Positions 34,501 to 42,317 are shown, numbered from the stretch's first letter. The stretch: 62,580 bases of DNA from Lutibacter sp. (GCA_030683995.1 JAUXPH010000031.1:1-62580); one strand, 5' to 3'. Notes: a model not told the origin generated them from the letters alone. A program made the numbers and translations.

Positions 34501-34960
34501 CTTTATCAGTTGTTTTATGGTACCAGGAGTTAAACAATTGAATGAAAATCCACTGGGTCCATTTGTAATAATTGGGATCGGAAGTTCGCACTTCACGCGA
34601 CCAGTCGAATGAAAATCCGATTTGATCCAATTGTTTTCTGTATGTTTTTATATTTTCTTCGGTGGTAATTGCGGGATGCTGACCCGTTTGAATCGCATAT
34701 TGCTCGGCCGGCAATCCGAAAGAATCATAGCCTTGCGGATGCAACACATTAAATCCTTTATGGCGTTTGTAGCGCGCATAAATATCGGAAGCGATGTAAC
34801 CAAGCGGATGGCCCACGTGCAAACCGGCGCCCGACGGATACGGAAACATATCCAATACGTAATATTTTGGTTTGGTTGAATTGTTTTCGGCTTTAAACGT
34901 TTGGTTTTCCGCCCAATACTTTTGCCAGTCGGCTTCTATCTTTCTAAAATTATATTCCAT
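31505..34960 (-). CDS. leuS: Leucyl-tRNA synthetase containing a nested nuclease cassette
   Basis: This class I synthetase charges tRNA-Leu and edits in its CP1 domain. At 1151 residues it is about 200 longer than usual. Normal parts are the HIGH block HVGHPLGYIASDIYARYKRH, the editing motif FTTRPDTIFGV, the catalytic loop KMSKSKYN and the anticodon-binding end. Residues 292-450 are an in-frame cassette encoding a DUF559/Vsr-like nuclease domain flanked by palindromic repeats shared with ileS. A second unusual stretch lies around residues 797-870, and a third, small palindrome lies at 31951-31990. No intein motifs are seen, so the cassette should remain in the enzyme. The gene heads a leuS-SemiSWEET-PepSY unit. 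Confidence 0.96.
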   Translation of the reverse strand: MEYNFRKIEADWQKYWAENQTFKAENNSTKPKYYVLDMFPYPSGAGLHVGHPLGYIASDIYARYKRHKGFNVLHPQGYDSFGLPAEQYAIQTGQHPAITTEENIKTYRKQLDQIGFSFDWSREVRTSDPNYYKWTQWIFIQLFNSWYHKTTDKAEDISTLIAIFSSEGNSKVKAACDDNIEIFSADEWKSFSEEKQQKILLQYRLTFLSETEVNWCPGLGTVLANDEIVNGVSERGGHQVVRKKMMQWSMRITAYAQRLLDGLAKIDWPQPLKDSQTYWIGKSEGAMVSFKVLSPALSQGKGVRDSGYLTGNQGIAHLLLEKAKEMRANPTPAESFLWEQLKSKKLDIKFRQQHLIDDFIVDFVCLSKLLIIEVDGKIHESQIEKDLERTKILENKGYKVIRFTNEEVIGNIDEVVSKISAELEKRPALSFGKGTQNNEVLPLGKDLGWDIPVFTTRPDTIFGVSFMTLAPEHELVPIITTPEQKSAVEAYIKSTAKRSELERMADVKTISGVFTGAYALHPFSGKKIPIWIGDYVLAGYGTGAVMAVPCGDQRDYDFAKHFNLEIPNIFEGVDISEGAYTDKENSVIANSDFLNGLPYKKAMKRIIEETEQLGVGYGKVNFRLRDAVFSRQRYWGEPFPVYYKNGLPQMIDAKYLPIVLPEVEKYLPTEDGKPPLGNASVWSWDTKTNKIVSNDLMDNETVFQLELNTMPGWAGSSSYFNRYMDPHNTEEFVSKEAVEYWQDVDLYIGGSEHATGHLLYSRFWQKFLFDKGIVPVDEYAKKLINQGMITGTSAFVSKLSVCISEKQNKNDLIGNTIKTLNFQNYFVSNSFYKTGMSRMKLNFELKNIIPNLLDEEYKIYLNDEKYLITYPEGDRLHVDVSFVDQSDAVNINELKKWRVDFDNAKYILDDGIFTAAREVEKMSKSKYNVVNPDQICEEYGADSLRMFEMFLGPLEQSKPWKTSGISGVLSFLKKLWKLYHTGENGSFYVDNSPPSGESEGAFKILHKTIKKVEEDIDNFSFNTSVSTFMIAVNELTALKCNKRAILEPMAILMEPYAPHIAEELWKNLGHTTSVSTVDFPIFEPKYLVESSKEYPVSFNGKMRFKIELPLDLSVKDIEDAVMAHEKTQEQLQGRVPNKVIIVPGKIINIVG
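31951..31990. repeat. In-frame GC-rich palindrome in leuS
   Basis: CTCCCCC-GAA-GGGGGAG (31970-31986) is a perfect hairpin, next to GCCCCCTCCGA, and is translated as NSPPSGESEGAFK. This type of CCCCC/GGGGG element with an adjoining TTTTAAA-rich end recurs in Bacteroidota genomes as I recall. Confidence 0.6.
33611..34087 (-). mobile_element. 477-bp in-frame nuclease cassette in leuS
   Basis: It spans exactly 159 codons and starts and ends on codon boundaries. In coding order: end GTCCTATCCCCAGCCCTTTC, hairpin CCCTTTCC-nnn-GGAAAGGG, a nuclease-coding middle, a second copy of the hairpin (CCAGCCCTTTCC..GGAAAGGGA), then the end CCCTTGGGG AAGGATTTAGG ATGGGAC. The encoded domain has KAKEMRANPTPAESFLWEQL, FRQQHLIDDFIVDFVCL, LIIEVDGKIH and YKVIRFTNEEV, the DUF559 pattern of Vsr-like PD-(D/E)XK endonucleases. 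The putative metal-binding acidic residues are present. Confidence 0.88.
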
Positions 34961-35128
34961 GCTGCGATTCCATTTCTAAAGATGCGAAGTTACGTTTTAT
35001 ATAGAAAACTGTAAAATGTTTGTTTTGAATTAATCGCCTCGGATTTTAAATAGGATTAAATGATTAAATAGTATCAGTTTATATTCTGCAAAATATGTAA
35101 ATTTCGACTTTCATTCAATAAAAACATC

Positions 35129-36043
35129 TTGAACAAATCCAACTACAAAGCGCATTTGGCCTTGCTTGGCGCCAACATTATTTATGGAATAAACCACATT
35201 GTGGCCAAAGGTGTAATGCCCGATAAAATTGGGCCTTCTGCGTTTGTTTTTTTAAGAATATTGGGAGCCGGATTGCTGTTTTGGATGATTAAATCGTTTA
35301 TCAAAGAAAAAATCGACAAAAAGGATTTTCCTTTGCTGATTCTCTGCGGATTGATGGGAGTTGCCTCCAATCAGTTATTTTTCTTTAACGGATTAAGTTT
35401 GACATCACCCATTGATGCGTCCATTATAATCACGGCAGTTCCGGTATTGGTGTTGGTTTTTAGCGCTTTTATGCTTAAAGAAAGAATAACACTGATAAAA
35501 CTTATTGGCATCGCGCTTGGTGGCATTGGCGCTGTTATTTTGATTTTATACGGAAAAAAAGCCGGTGGAACCAGTTCGGTTTTAGGAAATGTATTTGTTT
35601 TTATCAACGCATGTTCTTATGCATTTTATTTGGTTTTGGTAAAACCATTGATGAAAAAATACAACCCAATTACCATTGTGAGCTGGGCGTTTTTGTTCGG
35701 CTTTCTGTTTATGTTTCCCATTGGCATCAACGATTTGTTAAGCACCAATTTTGCCGCATTTACATCGCATACTTACCTAACAATAGCATTTGTGGTGCTG
35801 GGAACCACTTTTTTAACCTATCTTTTTAATATTTATGCGCTCAGCAAAGTTGCGCCATCCGTTACCGGAAGTTATATTTATTTGCAGCCCGTGGTCAGTT
35901 TTATCATGGTTGCCATTTACGCTTTTGTCTTAAATTTCGATGAATATGCGCAAGACATCGGTTTTGTCAAAATTTTCAGTTGTTTATTGGTGGTTGCAGG
36001 CGTTTATTTGATCAGCAAGAAATCTAAAATACCCATAATTTAA
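35129..36043 (+). CDS. EamA/DMT family transporter
   Basis: This second drug/metabolite transporter has 304 residues, about ten transmembrane helices and two EamA repeats (ALLGANIIYGINHIVAKGVM and LGNVFVFINACSYAFYLVLV). It starts at a TTG codon: the first ATG comes after the first helix and would truncate it. It is not a close copy of the one at 5 kb. The exported substrate is unknown. It is divergent from leuS and followed by repeat copy 3. Confidence 0.86.
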   Translation: MNKSNYKAHLALLGANIIYGINHIVAKGVMPDKIGPSAFVFLRILGAGLLFWMIKSFIKEKIDKKDFPLLILCGLMGVASNQLFFFNGLSLTSPIDASIIITAVPVLVLVFSAFMLKERITLIKLIGIALGGIGAVILILYGKKAGGTSSVLGNVFVFINACSYAFYLVLVKPLMKKYNPITIVSWAFLFGFLFMFPIGINDLLSTNFAAFTSHTYLTIAFVVLGTTFLTYLFNIYALSKVAPSVTGSYIYLQPVVSFIMVAIYAFVLNFDEYAQDIGFVKIFSCLLVVAGVYLISKKSKIPII

Positions 36044-36079
36044 TTCAATCTTCTTTTGGGCCTGCCGACCTTTTCTGTG

Positions 36080-36192
36080 GGCGTTCCCCGCCAGCTGGCG
36101 GGTCGCGCTATTCGCTAAATCTTTTTTTCCATTTCATTACAAAAAAGGATAAGTTTACCCTGAGCGGAGTCGAAGGGCTGCTATCGCTAACG
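36080..36192. repeat. Dispersed palindromic repeat, copy 3
   Basis: GGCGTTCCCCGCCAGCTGGC opens the element as in copies 1 and 2. It then has GCTATTCGCTAAATC, AAAAAAGGAT, a CCTGAGCGGAGTCGAAGGG segment and GCTAACGC. The palindrome has one change on its right side (GGCGGGTC). It lies between the converging DMT and panE-like genes. Confidence 0.85.
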
Positions 36193-36202
36193 CGTGTTTA
36201 CA

Positions 36203-37252
36203 TTAAAGTTCAAAATTTTTTCTAATGCTCTTTGTTAATTTCTTTATAAATCGTTCAGTAAAAAGCGTCTTTCGGTTTAATTTCGTGAAAATTTCAACAT
36301 TGGTCTGCGGTCTTCGGTCTTCAGGCCTATTACTTCTTGCCCTTTTTTCCTGCGGAAGCAAATACTGGTAAAGAAATTCATTTATTGGAGTTGGAATTCC
36401 CAACTCAATACCCATTTTCACAACTGCGCCGGTTTGCGCTTCCAATTCCGATGGTTTTCCTGCCATCATATCACGTTGTAATGACGAAGTTGTGTTGTAT
36501 GGCTGAGATTCTATTATTTTAAATTGCTTATCAACAATGCTTTCCGATAAATAAACGCTTTTTGCCTTTGCTACAGCCACAATTTCCTCAGCAATTTCGC
36601 GCATCATTTTTTTGAGCATTGGCCTGGCAACTATTTCTCCAACGGGCGCTTCCGTTAAGGCACAAATGCCGCTAATTGTTGAGATAAATAAAAATTTGGA
36701 CCATATTTCCGTTTGAATATTCTCAGCCAATTTGGTATTAAAACCTGCACCTAAAAATACTTTTTCCAGCAATAACGCGCGTTCGGTTTTCACATTGTCC
36801 AGTTCCCCAATAACAATGGTGGGCTCAAATGATAAGTGATTGATAATGCCAAAATCTTCAATCTTGCTCACCACTTTGCACAATCCGCCCAATACGTGTT
36901 TTTTGTCGATAATTGCACCCAAAACTTCCGCATTGTTTACGCCATTCAACAATGAAATAACCATCGTTTTTTCATTTAAAACCTGCTTAATTTCTTTGGC
37001 TGCCGCTTCCAGTTGCCACGTTTTTACACAAACTAAAATAAGATCGATGTTGGTAATTTCAGCAATATTTGCCGTTGCATTTGCGGGAAAAACCAAATAA
37101 TCTCCCTTTGGACTTTTAAGCTTCAATCCGTTTTTTTGTATGGCTTCCAAATGATTTCCTCGGGCAATAAAAGTGACCTTGTTTCCGGCCTGTGCCAATC
37201 GCGCACCGAAATAACCGCCAACACCGCCCGTTCCATAAATTACAATATGCAT
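36203..37252 (-). CDS. panE: 2-dehydropantoate 2-reductase family (PanE/ApbA)
   Basis: This NADPH-dependent enzyme reduces ketopantoate to pantoate for coenzyme A synthesis. I start at MHIVIYGTGGVGGYFGARLA, whose GxGxxG is the Rossmann nucleotide-binding loop at the family's usual N-terminal position; 34 upstream in-frame residues are dropped. This gives 349 residues. Further family signs are NLDL-type TNIDLILVCVKTWQLEAAAK, LLNGVNNAEVL and the C-terminal TTSSLQRDMMAGKPSELE, which contains the catalytic-region lysine/serine pattern. Paralogues in this family exist, so exact PanE activity is probable rather than proven. An unusual charged C-terminal tail follows the family end. Confidence 0.85.
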   Translation of the reverse strand: MHIVIYGTGGVGGYFGARLAQAGNKVTFIARGNHLEAIQKNGLKLKSPKGDYLVFPANATANIAEITNIDLILVCVKTWQLEAAAKEIKQVLNEKTMVISLLNGVNNAEVLGAIIDKKHVLGGLCKVVSKIEDFGIINHLSFEPTIVIGELDNVKTERALLLEKVFLGAGFNTKLAENIQTEIWSKFLFISTISGICALTEAPVGEIVARPMLKKMMREIAEEIVAVAKAKSVYLSESIVDKQFKIIESQPYNTTSSLQRDMMAGKPSELEAQTGAVVKMGIELGIPTPINEFLYQYLLPQEKRARSNRPEDRRPQTNVEIFTKLNRKTLFTERFIKKLTKSIRKNFEL

Positions 37253-37283
37253 AAATTCAATATTTAAAATCAAAAATACATAT

Positions 37284-38048
37284 TTATGCCTTCTTCTTAA
37301 CCAAAAAATGCTGAATTCTCCAGCTAAAACCAGCTGAAAGATACTGCATATCATTATTTAACCCAACCCCATAGGAAGTATCTAATTGAAAATTGTCATT
37401 TACCAAATAGGTAAATCCCACATCAAAATTGCTTTCAAAATTGTTTGATTCTCCCCATTCACCATAAGGTTCAACATAAAAACCTAGTGAATTTGAAAGT
37501 TGAATACCCAATGCTGCAGAATACGTGAGCGAACTTTGTTGCCCAACATAATCGTATCCAATATTATAACCCAATCCAATTTTATCAGAAATGGAGTGGG
37601 AAATCGACAATTTATTAACAACCCCAACTCGATTAGACGTTAAATTTTCTTTGGCTGTAGGAATAATTACGTGAGATAAAAAGGCCATTTCGGTATTTAT
37701 AGTTTCTTTTTTTAACAATTGAATTTTTGCGCCAAATTCCAAATCGTTAAATCCAGAGTAACTTATATCGCCACCTTCTAAGCCTATTTTAGTTGATTCA
37801 AATTGGGATACAAAACGTAATTCCACGCCATTTGTGAACCCGTAGCGCAATAAAGTGGAAGGCCCAAAAAAACTGTTCGAATTGTCGCTTTTTTGATACA
37901 AAACACCGCTTTCAATTTGAAAATCATTTTTCCCCACAGTGACGGAAGATTCTGTTTGATCTGGTCTGTCAGTAACGATTCCCTGTGAAAAAGTTTTCAA
38001 CGTTAACACTAAAACACATAAAAGTACAATCTTTTTGGATACAGTCAT
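37284..38048 (-). CDS. Outer-membrane protein of the MetA-phenol-degradation (transporter-like) family
   Basis: This 254-residue protein has a signal peptide (IVLLCVLVLTLKTFSQ) and then GIVTDRPDQTESSVTVGKND, the hallmark N-terminal block of the 'putative transporter / MetA-pathway' beta-barrel family. The rest is alternating beta strands. Its cargo is unknown. It is divergent from the dtxR-zip unit, and its -7 box (TAGATTTG, 38063-38070 minus) lies next to the shared palindromic operator, so its expression is probably controlled by the DtxR-like protein. Confidence 0.82.
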   Translation of the reverse strand: MTVSKKIVLLCVLVLTLKTFSQGIVTDRPDQTESSVTVGKNDFQIESGVLYQKSDNSNSFFGPSTLLRYGFTNGVELRFVSQFESTKIGLEGGDISYSGFNDLEFGAKIQLLKKETINTEMAFLSHVIIPTAKENLTSNRVGVVNKLSISHSISDKIGLGYNIGYDYVGQQSSLTYSAALGIQLSNSLGFYVEPYGEWGESNNFESNFDVGFTYLVNDNFQLDTSYGVGLNNDMQYLSAGFSWRIQHFLVKKKA

Positions 38049-38062
38049 TATTAATATTTTTA

Positions 38063-38117
38063 CAAATCTATATTTATTTTTAGACTTATCTAAATTATTT
38101 TATTATATTTGTCTAAA
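38063..38117. promoter_or_regulatory. Divergent promoters with shared DtxR/MntR-type operator
   Basis: The palindrome TTTAGACTTATCTAAA (38079-38094) lies between two opposing -7 boxes: TAGATTTG on the minus strand (38063-38070) for the outer-membrane gene and TATATTTG on the plus strand (38104-38111) for dtxR. A second half-site GTCTAAA (38111-38117) overlaps the plus-strand start region. This is consistent with autoregulation and coregulation by the DtxR-family repressor encoded just downstream. Confidence 0.65.
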
Positions 38118-38130
38118 TATAAATTTGATG

Positions 38131-38787
38131 ATGTTATCCCAAACAGAAGAAAATTACTTAAAAGCCATTTATAGCTTGGCATATGCCAATTCCAATAATG
38201 TAAGCACGACGCTCATTTCAGAAGCCATAAAAACAAAAGCGTCTTCAGTTACGGATATGATTCAAAAACTGGCCGAAAAAGATCTGGTGCATTATAAAAA
38301 ATATCAAGGCGTTTCTTTAACTGAAATTGGCCAGAAAATTGCCGTGGAAATTGTGAGAAAACACCGATTGTGGGAAGTTTTTTTACTGAATAAACTCGAT
38401 TATAACTGGGATGAAGTTCACGAATTGGCCGAACAACTGGAGCATATTAAGTCTGAAACTTTAATTGACAAATTAGAAGCATTTTTGGAATTCCCCACGC
38501 ACGATCCGCACGGAGACCCAATTCCGGATAAGGAAGGCAATATTAAGCATCACAATAACACGATGTTATCTTCCGTAGAAACAGGAAAATCTTGCGTTGT
38601 GATTGGCATTAAAGATTCTTCGGATCCCTTTTTAAAATTTTTGGATAAGCTGCAAATTCAATTGGGAAGCATCTTAAAAGTAATTTCAAAAGAACCATTC
38701 GACAATTCTATGCTTGTTGAAACAACAATCGGTTCAATTTCAATATCAAATCAAATTTCAAAAAATATATTCGTAAAAAATTTATAA
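38131..38787 (+). CDS. DtxR/MntR-family metal-dependent transcriptional regulator
   Basis: This 218-residue repressor has an N-terminal winged helix (LSQTEENYLKAIYSLAYANS, ISEAIKTKASSVTDMIQKLA), a dimerisation and metal-binding middle with VRKHRLWEVFLL, VHELAEQLEHI and PTHDPHGDPIP, and a C-terminal FeoA/SH3-like domain from about residue 148. The metal may be manganese or iron. I start at the second of two adjacent ATG codons, which begins the family block; a 31-residue upstream extension reads through the promoter and is rejected. The zip gene follows 3 bp later in the same operon. Confidence 0.9.
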   Translation: MLSQTEENYLKAIYSLAYANSNNVSTTLISEAIKTKASSVTDMIQKLAEKDLVHYKKYQGVSLTEIGQKIAVEIVRKHRLWEVFLLNKLDYNWDEVHELAEQLEHIKSETLIDKLEAFLEFPTHDPHGDPIPDKEGNIKHHNNTMLSSVETGKSCVVIGIKDSSDPFLKFLDKLQIQLGSILKVISKEPFDNSMLVETTIGSISISNQISKNIFVKNL

Positions 38788-38790
38788 AAT

Positions 38791-39612
38791 ATGGTACAAA
38801 TTATTGACTATTTTGAAAGTATCGATCCTATTTTAGCTGCATTTTATGCCACATTATTCACTTGGGCATTAACGGCCTTAGGCGCATCGTTGGTTTTTTT
38901 ATTCAAAGGAATGAACCGTGCCTTATTTGATGGAATGTTAGGATTTACAGGAGGCGTTATGGTTGCTGCCAGCTTTTGGAGCTTGTTGGCGCCGGGCATA
39001 GAAATGAGTCCGGGCGAAGGATTTGTAAAAGTGATTCCGGCGGTTGTAGGGTTTGGAATGGGCGCTTTGTTTTTGTTTGGATTGGACAAAGTTTTGCCCC
39101 ATTTACACATCAACTTTAAAGAAACAGAAAAGGAAGGCGTAAAAACACCTTTGCACAAAACCACTTTATTGGTACTTGCCATCACCTTGCATAACATTCC
39201 TGAAGGATTGGCAATAGGCGTATTATTTGGCGGCGTTGCGGCCGGTTTTGATGGCGCAACTATTGGCGGGGCAGTTGCGCTCGCTATTGGAATTGGACTG
39301 CAAAACTTCCCGGAAGGATTTGCGGTTTCTATGCCATTAAGAAGACAAGGCTTTAGTAAAACTAAAAGTTTTATGTACGGACAGTCTTCAGCAATAGTTG
39401 AACCTATTGCGGCAGTAATCGGTGCTTGGGCAGTAATGACTTTTCAGCCAATTTTGCCATATGCATTGGCTTTTGCGGCAGGTGCTATGATATTCGTGGT
39501 GGTTGAAGAAGTAATTCCAGAAACGCAGAGAGACAAATATACCGATGTGGCGACACTTGGATTTATCGGCGGATTTATTGTTATGATGACTTTGGATGTG
39601 GGATTGAGTTAA
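38791..39612 (+). CDS. ZIP-family metal transporter
   Basis: This 273-residue inner-membrane protein of the ZIP family has about eight transmembrane helices. The metal-binding helix motifs are HNIPEGLAIG and QNFPEGFAVS, and a further AIVEPIAAVIG helix is typical of the ZupT/GufA branch. It moves divalent metal (zinc, iron or manganese) into the cytoplasm. It lies directly behind the DtxR-like regulator, so it is probably repressed when that metal is plentiful. Confidence 0.9.
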   Translation: MVQIIDYFESIDPILAAFYATLFTWALTALGASLVFLFKGMNRALFDGMLGFTGGVMVAASFWSLLAPGIEMSPGEGFVKVIPAVVGFGMGALFLFGLDKVLPHLHINFKETEKEGVKTPLHKTTLLVLAITLHNIPEGLAIGVLFGGVAAGFDGATIGGAVALAIGIGLQNFPEGFAVSMPLRRQGFSKTKSFMYGQSSAIVEPIAAVIGAWAVMTFQPILPYALAFAAGAMIFVVVEEVIPETQRDKYTDVATLGFIGGFIVMMTLDVGLS

Positions 39613-39785
39613 AAGACGGAAGTCCGCAGACCGAAGTCGGAAGTTCAGGAAGTTCAGGAAGTTGGATAATTTGAAAGAAAATAGAGAAGAAAAAAATTAA
39701 ACGATTTAGGATGCAGTGAGCAGTTTCAGTAGGCGGTTAAAAAATTTACAATTAAACAGTTAAACACCTAAACGATTCAACAACC

Positions 39786-39905
39786 TTAATGGCAACCGTC
39801 GCAATCTGTATCGCAATTGCCTTTCTTTTTCGACTTAAAAAAATACTTTTTTATCAAAAATGCGATGGCGAGTCCTAAAGCGATATATACCAAATAATCC
39901 TGCAT
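39786..39905 (-). CDS. FeoB-associated Cys-rich membrane microprotein
   Basis: Translation from MQDYLVYIALGLAIAFLIKK gives 39 residues: one transmembrane helix, a lysine-rich turn (KSKKKGN) and a C-terminal CDTDCDGCH. This matches the short Cys-rich proteins encoded next to feoB in many bacteria. The ATG shares one base with the feoB stop codon (TGATG arrangement), so it is translationally coupled. It may act like FeoC or supply a metal or redox site; that is inference. Confidence 0.8.
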   Translation of the reverse strand: MQDYLVYIALGLAIAFLIKKYFFKSKKKGNCDTDCDGCH

Positions 39906-42016
39906 CAGCTTAGAATAGTATAGGTGATTACTGAAACGATATAAGCCAAAGCGCCCATTCCCGTAAGTTGTAAAATTGGCCATTTCCAGCTTTTGGTTTC
40001 ACGCTTTACAATCGCAAGCGTGCCAATACATTGCATTGCAAAGGCATAGAATAACAGCAAAGACATTCCTGTGGCAAAATTAAATCTTTTTTCTCCTGTT
40101 ATCGGATCAACTTCCGCCGCCATTCGCTCTTTGATGGTCCCAACATCTTCCCCATCGCTGCCTACATTGTAAATAGTCGCTAAAGCACCAATAAAAACTT
40201 CTCGAGCGGCAAAGGAACTTATTAGTGCAATTCCTATTTTCCAGTCGTAACCCATTGGTTTAATGACAGGTTCAATTACTTTTCCCATAACCCCAATATA
40301 AGAATGCTCTAATTTGTAGGAAGCTATTTTTTTGTTAAGAACTTCATCATTTAAATGATTGGCAGATTCTTGTGTGGTTACAAATTCTGTTGCATTTTTG
40401 AATTTTTCAGACCCGTTTGAAGCTAAAAACCACAGTATAATGGACAAAGCCAAAATTATTTTACCGGCTCCAAAAACAAAAGCTTTTGTTTTTTCAACAA
40501 CTTCAAAAAATACATTTTTTAAAGAAGGCAATTTATAGTTTGGCATTTCTATGACAAACAAACTTTGGGTTTTAATTTTTAACACATTGTGCAGTAAAAT
40601 AGCAGAGGAAATTGCTGCAGCAAAACCCAAAAGATACAATCCCATTAAGGTTAATCCCTGCATATTAAAAATGCCAAAAATACGCTCATCGGGAATGATT
40701 AAAGCTATTAAAATGGCGTAAACCGGCAAACGTGCCGAACAAGTTGTAAAAGGAATCACCAATATGGTAATTAACCTTTCTTTCCAGTCGCTGATGTTTC
40801 TTGAAGCCATAATTGCCGGAATGGCACAGGCCGTTCCCGAAATTAACGGAATAATGCTTTTGCCGCTCATCCCAAACTTTCGCATAATTTTATCCATCAA
40901 AAATACCACCCTGCTCATATAGCCAGTTTCTTCCAAGGTTGCGATAAACAAAAATAAAATGGCTATTTGCGGAATAAATATAACGATGCCGCCGATGCCC
41001 GGAATGACGCCTTCGGCAATTAAATTGGTGAATGTTCCTTTTGGCAAATTGGTTTTGGCAAGTTCGCTTAAATTGGCAAATAGGCTGTCAATTAAGTCCA
41101 TCGGCAAACTGGCCCATTCAAAAATAGATTGAAAAATGAGCATCAAAATCCCAAAAAAAATGATATAACCATAAATTTTATGGGTTAAAATTTTATCAAG
41201 TCTGGAACGCAAATCTGTCGCTTCATTCTTGTCGACTGAATATGTTTTCTTTAGAATTTCATTGATGATCTGGTACCTGTAGATGGTTTCTTTATGCTGA
41301 TATTTTTTTACTTTTTCACTATCAGGATTAAACGCCGTAATTTTTTGATATAGTTCGCTTGATAAAAAAGCGCAATTTTTTTGCTGGGTAATCAACAGCC
41401 ACGATTTATATAAAGAAAATTCGGGAAAGGCAGTTTTTATAGTTTCAAAAAATACAGTGTCAATTTTTTCTGAAATGTTGGCGATGGGCTCTGTATTCCA
41501 ATTTTCATAATTTTCAATTTCTCTTTTTAAGGCATCAATCCCCAAATTTTTTCTGGCGCTGATTAAAATTATTTCTGATTTTAATTCCCGCTTTAAAGCT
41601 TCAATATCAATAGTGATTCCTTTTCTAATCATTTGATCCGACATATTGATGACCAATATGGAAGGAAATTGCAAATCTTTTATTTGAGAAAATAAAAACA
41701 GGTTTCGTTTGAGGTTTTCAACTTCAGCAACCACAATAACCAAATCGGGATATGAATCATTGCTTTCATTAAGCAAGGTTTCCAGCACAATGGTTTCATC
41801 CAAGGTGGTTGGATTTATGCTGTATGTTCCAGGTAAATCGGTGATTTCGGCAGTTAAATGTTCGGAAATTTTACATTTCCCCTGTTTTTTATCAACGGTG
41901 ATTCCCGGGTAATTTCCAACTTTCTGATTTAAACCTGTAAGTTGGTTGAATAAAGAAGTTTTACCTGTATTGGGGTTTCCAACCAAGGCTATATTTAAAA
42001 GCGAATTGCTTTTCAT
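39905..42016 (-). CDS. feoB: Ferrous iron transporter FeoB
   Basis: FeoB imports Fe(II) across the inner membrane. The 703-residue protein has an N-terminal GTPase domain with G1 GNPNTGKTSLFNQ, G3 DLPGTYS and G4 NMSDQ. The membrane domain carries the gate motifs (GMSGKSIIPLISGTACAIPA, TTCSARLPVYAILIALIIP) and ends around residue 700. It overlaps feoA at one base and the Cys-rich microprotein at its stop. Upstream operator palindromes suggest repression by iron. Confidence 0.96.
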   Translation of the reverse strand: MKSNSLLNIALVGNPNTGKTSLFNQLTGLNQKVGNYPGITVDKKQGKCKISEHLTAEITDLPGTYSINPTTLDETIVLETLLNESNDSYPDLVIVVAEVENLKRNLFLFSQIKDLQFPSILVINMSDQMIRKGITIDIEALKRELKSEIILISARKNLGIDALKREIENYENWNTEPIANISEKIDTVFFETIKTAFPEFSLYKSWLLITQQKNCAFLSSELYQKITAFNPDSEKVKKYQHKETIYRYQIINEILKKTYSVDKNEATDLRSRLDKILTHKIYGYIIFFGILMLIFQSIFEWASLPMDLIDSLFANLSELAKTNLPKGTFTNLIAEGVIPGIGGIVIFIPQIAILFLFIATLEETGYMSRVVFLMDKIMRKFGMSGKSIIPLISGTACAIPAIMASRNISDWKERLITILVIPFTTCSARLPVYAILIALIIPDERIFGIFNMQGLTLMGLYLLGFAAAISSAILLHNVLKIKTQSLFVIEMPNYKLPSLKNVFFEVVEKTKAFVFGAGKIILALSIILWFLASNGSEKFKNATEFVTTQESANHLNDEVLNKKIASYKLEHSYIGVMGKVIEPVIKPMGYDWKIGIALISSFAAREVFIGALATIYNVGSDGEDVGTIKERMAAEVDPITGEKRFNFATGMSLLLFYAFAMQCIGTLAIVKRETKSWKWPILQLTGMGALAYIVSVITYTILS

Positions 42017-42246
42017 TAGCGCAGCTTGGTAATGTTAATTTGTTTGGCCGTTTCTATTCTTATGGCTAAATGACTTCCGTTTACTTTGATGTATAAAGGA
42101 TCTTTTAAAGGAGCAATCTGTAACAATCTAACTTCTTTCCCAGGCAAACAGCCCATTTCCAATAGATTTAATGGAATAGCATCTAGGCAAAAATCTTGAA
42201 TAATTCCTATTTCACCAATCTTCAAATTTGCTATAGTATCTCCCAT
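42016..42246 (-). CDS. feoA: FeoA family protein
   Basis: This is a 76-residue cytoplasmic SH3-like protein required with FeoB for ferrous iron uptake. Blocks LKIGEIGIIQDFCLD, LNLLEMGCLPGKEVRLLQ and LAIRIETAKQINI fit the FeoA domain. It is the first gene of feoA-feoB-microprotein. Its promoter (TATATTTG on the minus strand, 42273-42280) overlaps a palindromic operator candidate. Confidence 0.94.
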   Translation of the reverse strand: MGDTIANLKIGEIGIIQDFCLDAIPLNLLEMGCLPGKEVRLLQIAPLKDPLYIKVNGSHLAIRIETAKQINITKLR

Positions 42247-42272
42247 TATTAAGAATAATTATAAATAATAGG

Positions 42273-42316
42273 CAAATATACTAAATTAGAATGATTCTAA
42301 ACAATGATAATTATCA
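42273..42316 (-). promoter_or_regulatory. feoA promoter with two iron-box-like palindromes
   Basis: -7 box TATATTTG (minus, 42273-42280). The palindrome TTAGAATGATTCTAA (42286-42300) fills the spacer, and a TTG at 42302-42304 is the likely -33 core. Just upstream lies TGATAATTATCA (42305-42316), which resembles the core of a Fur box. Both sites suggest iron-dependent repression by DtxR-like and/or Fur-like regulators. Confidence 0.6.
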
Positions 42317-42317
42317 C

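Noticed and set aside
31505-34960. leuS as a pseudogene because of its insertions
   Set aside because: The frame is open throughout, the catalytic motifs are intact, and no second leuS is seen in the window; the insertions are multiples of three.
38035-38127. N-terminal extension of the DtxR-like regulator
   Set aside because: The upstream in-frame codons cross the divergent promoter and operator and give a hydrophobic sequence foreign to the family.
39613-39785. CRISPR array
   Set aside because: The direct repeats are too short (about 9 bp), few and irregular, with no cas genes nearby.
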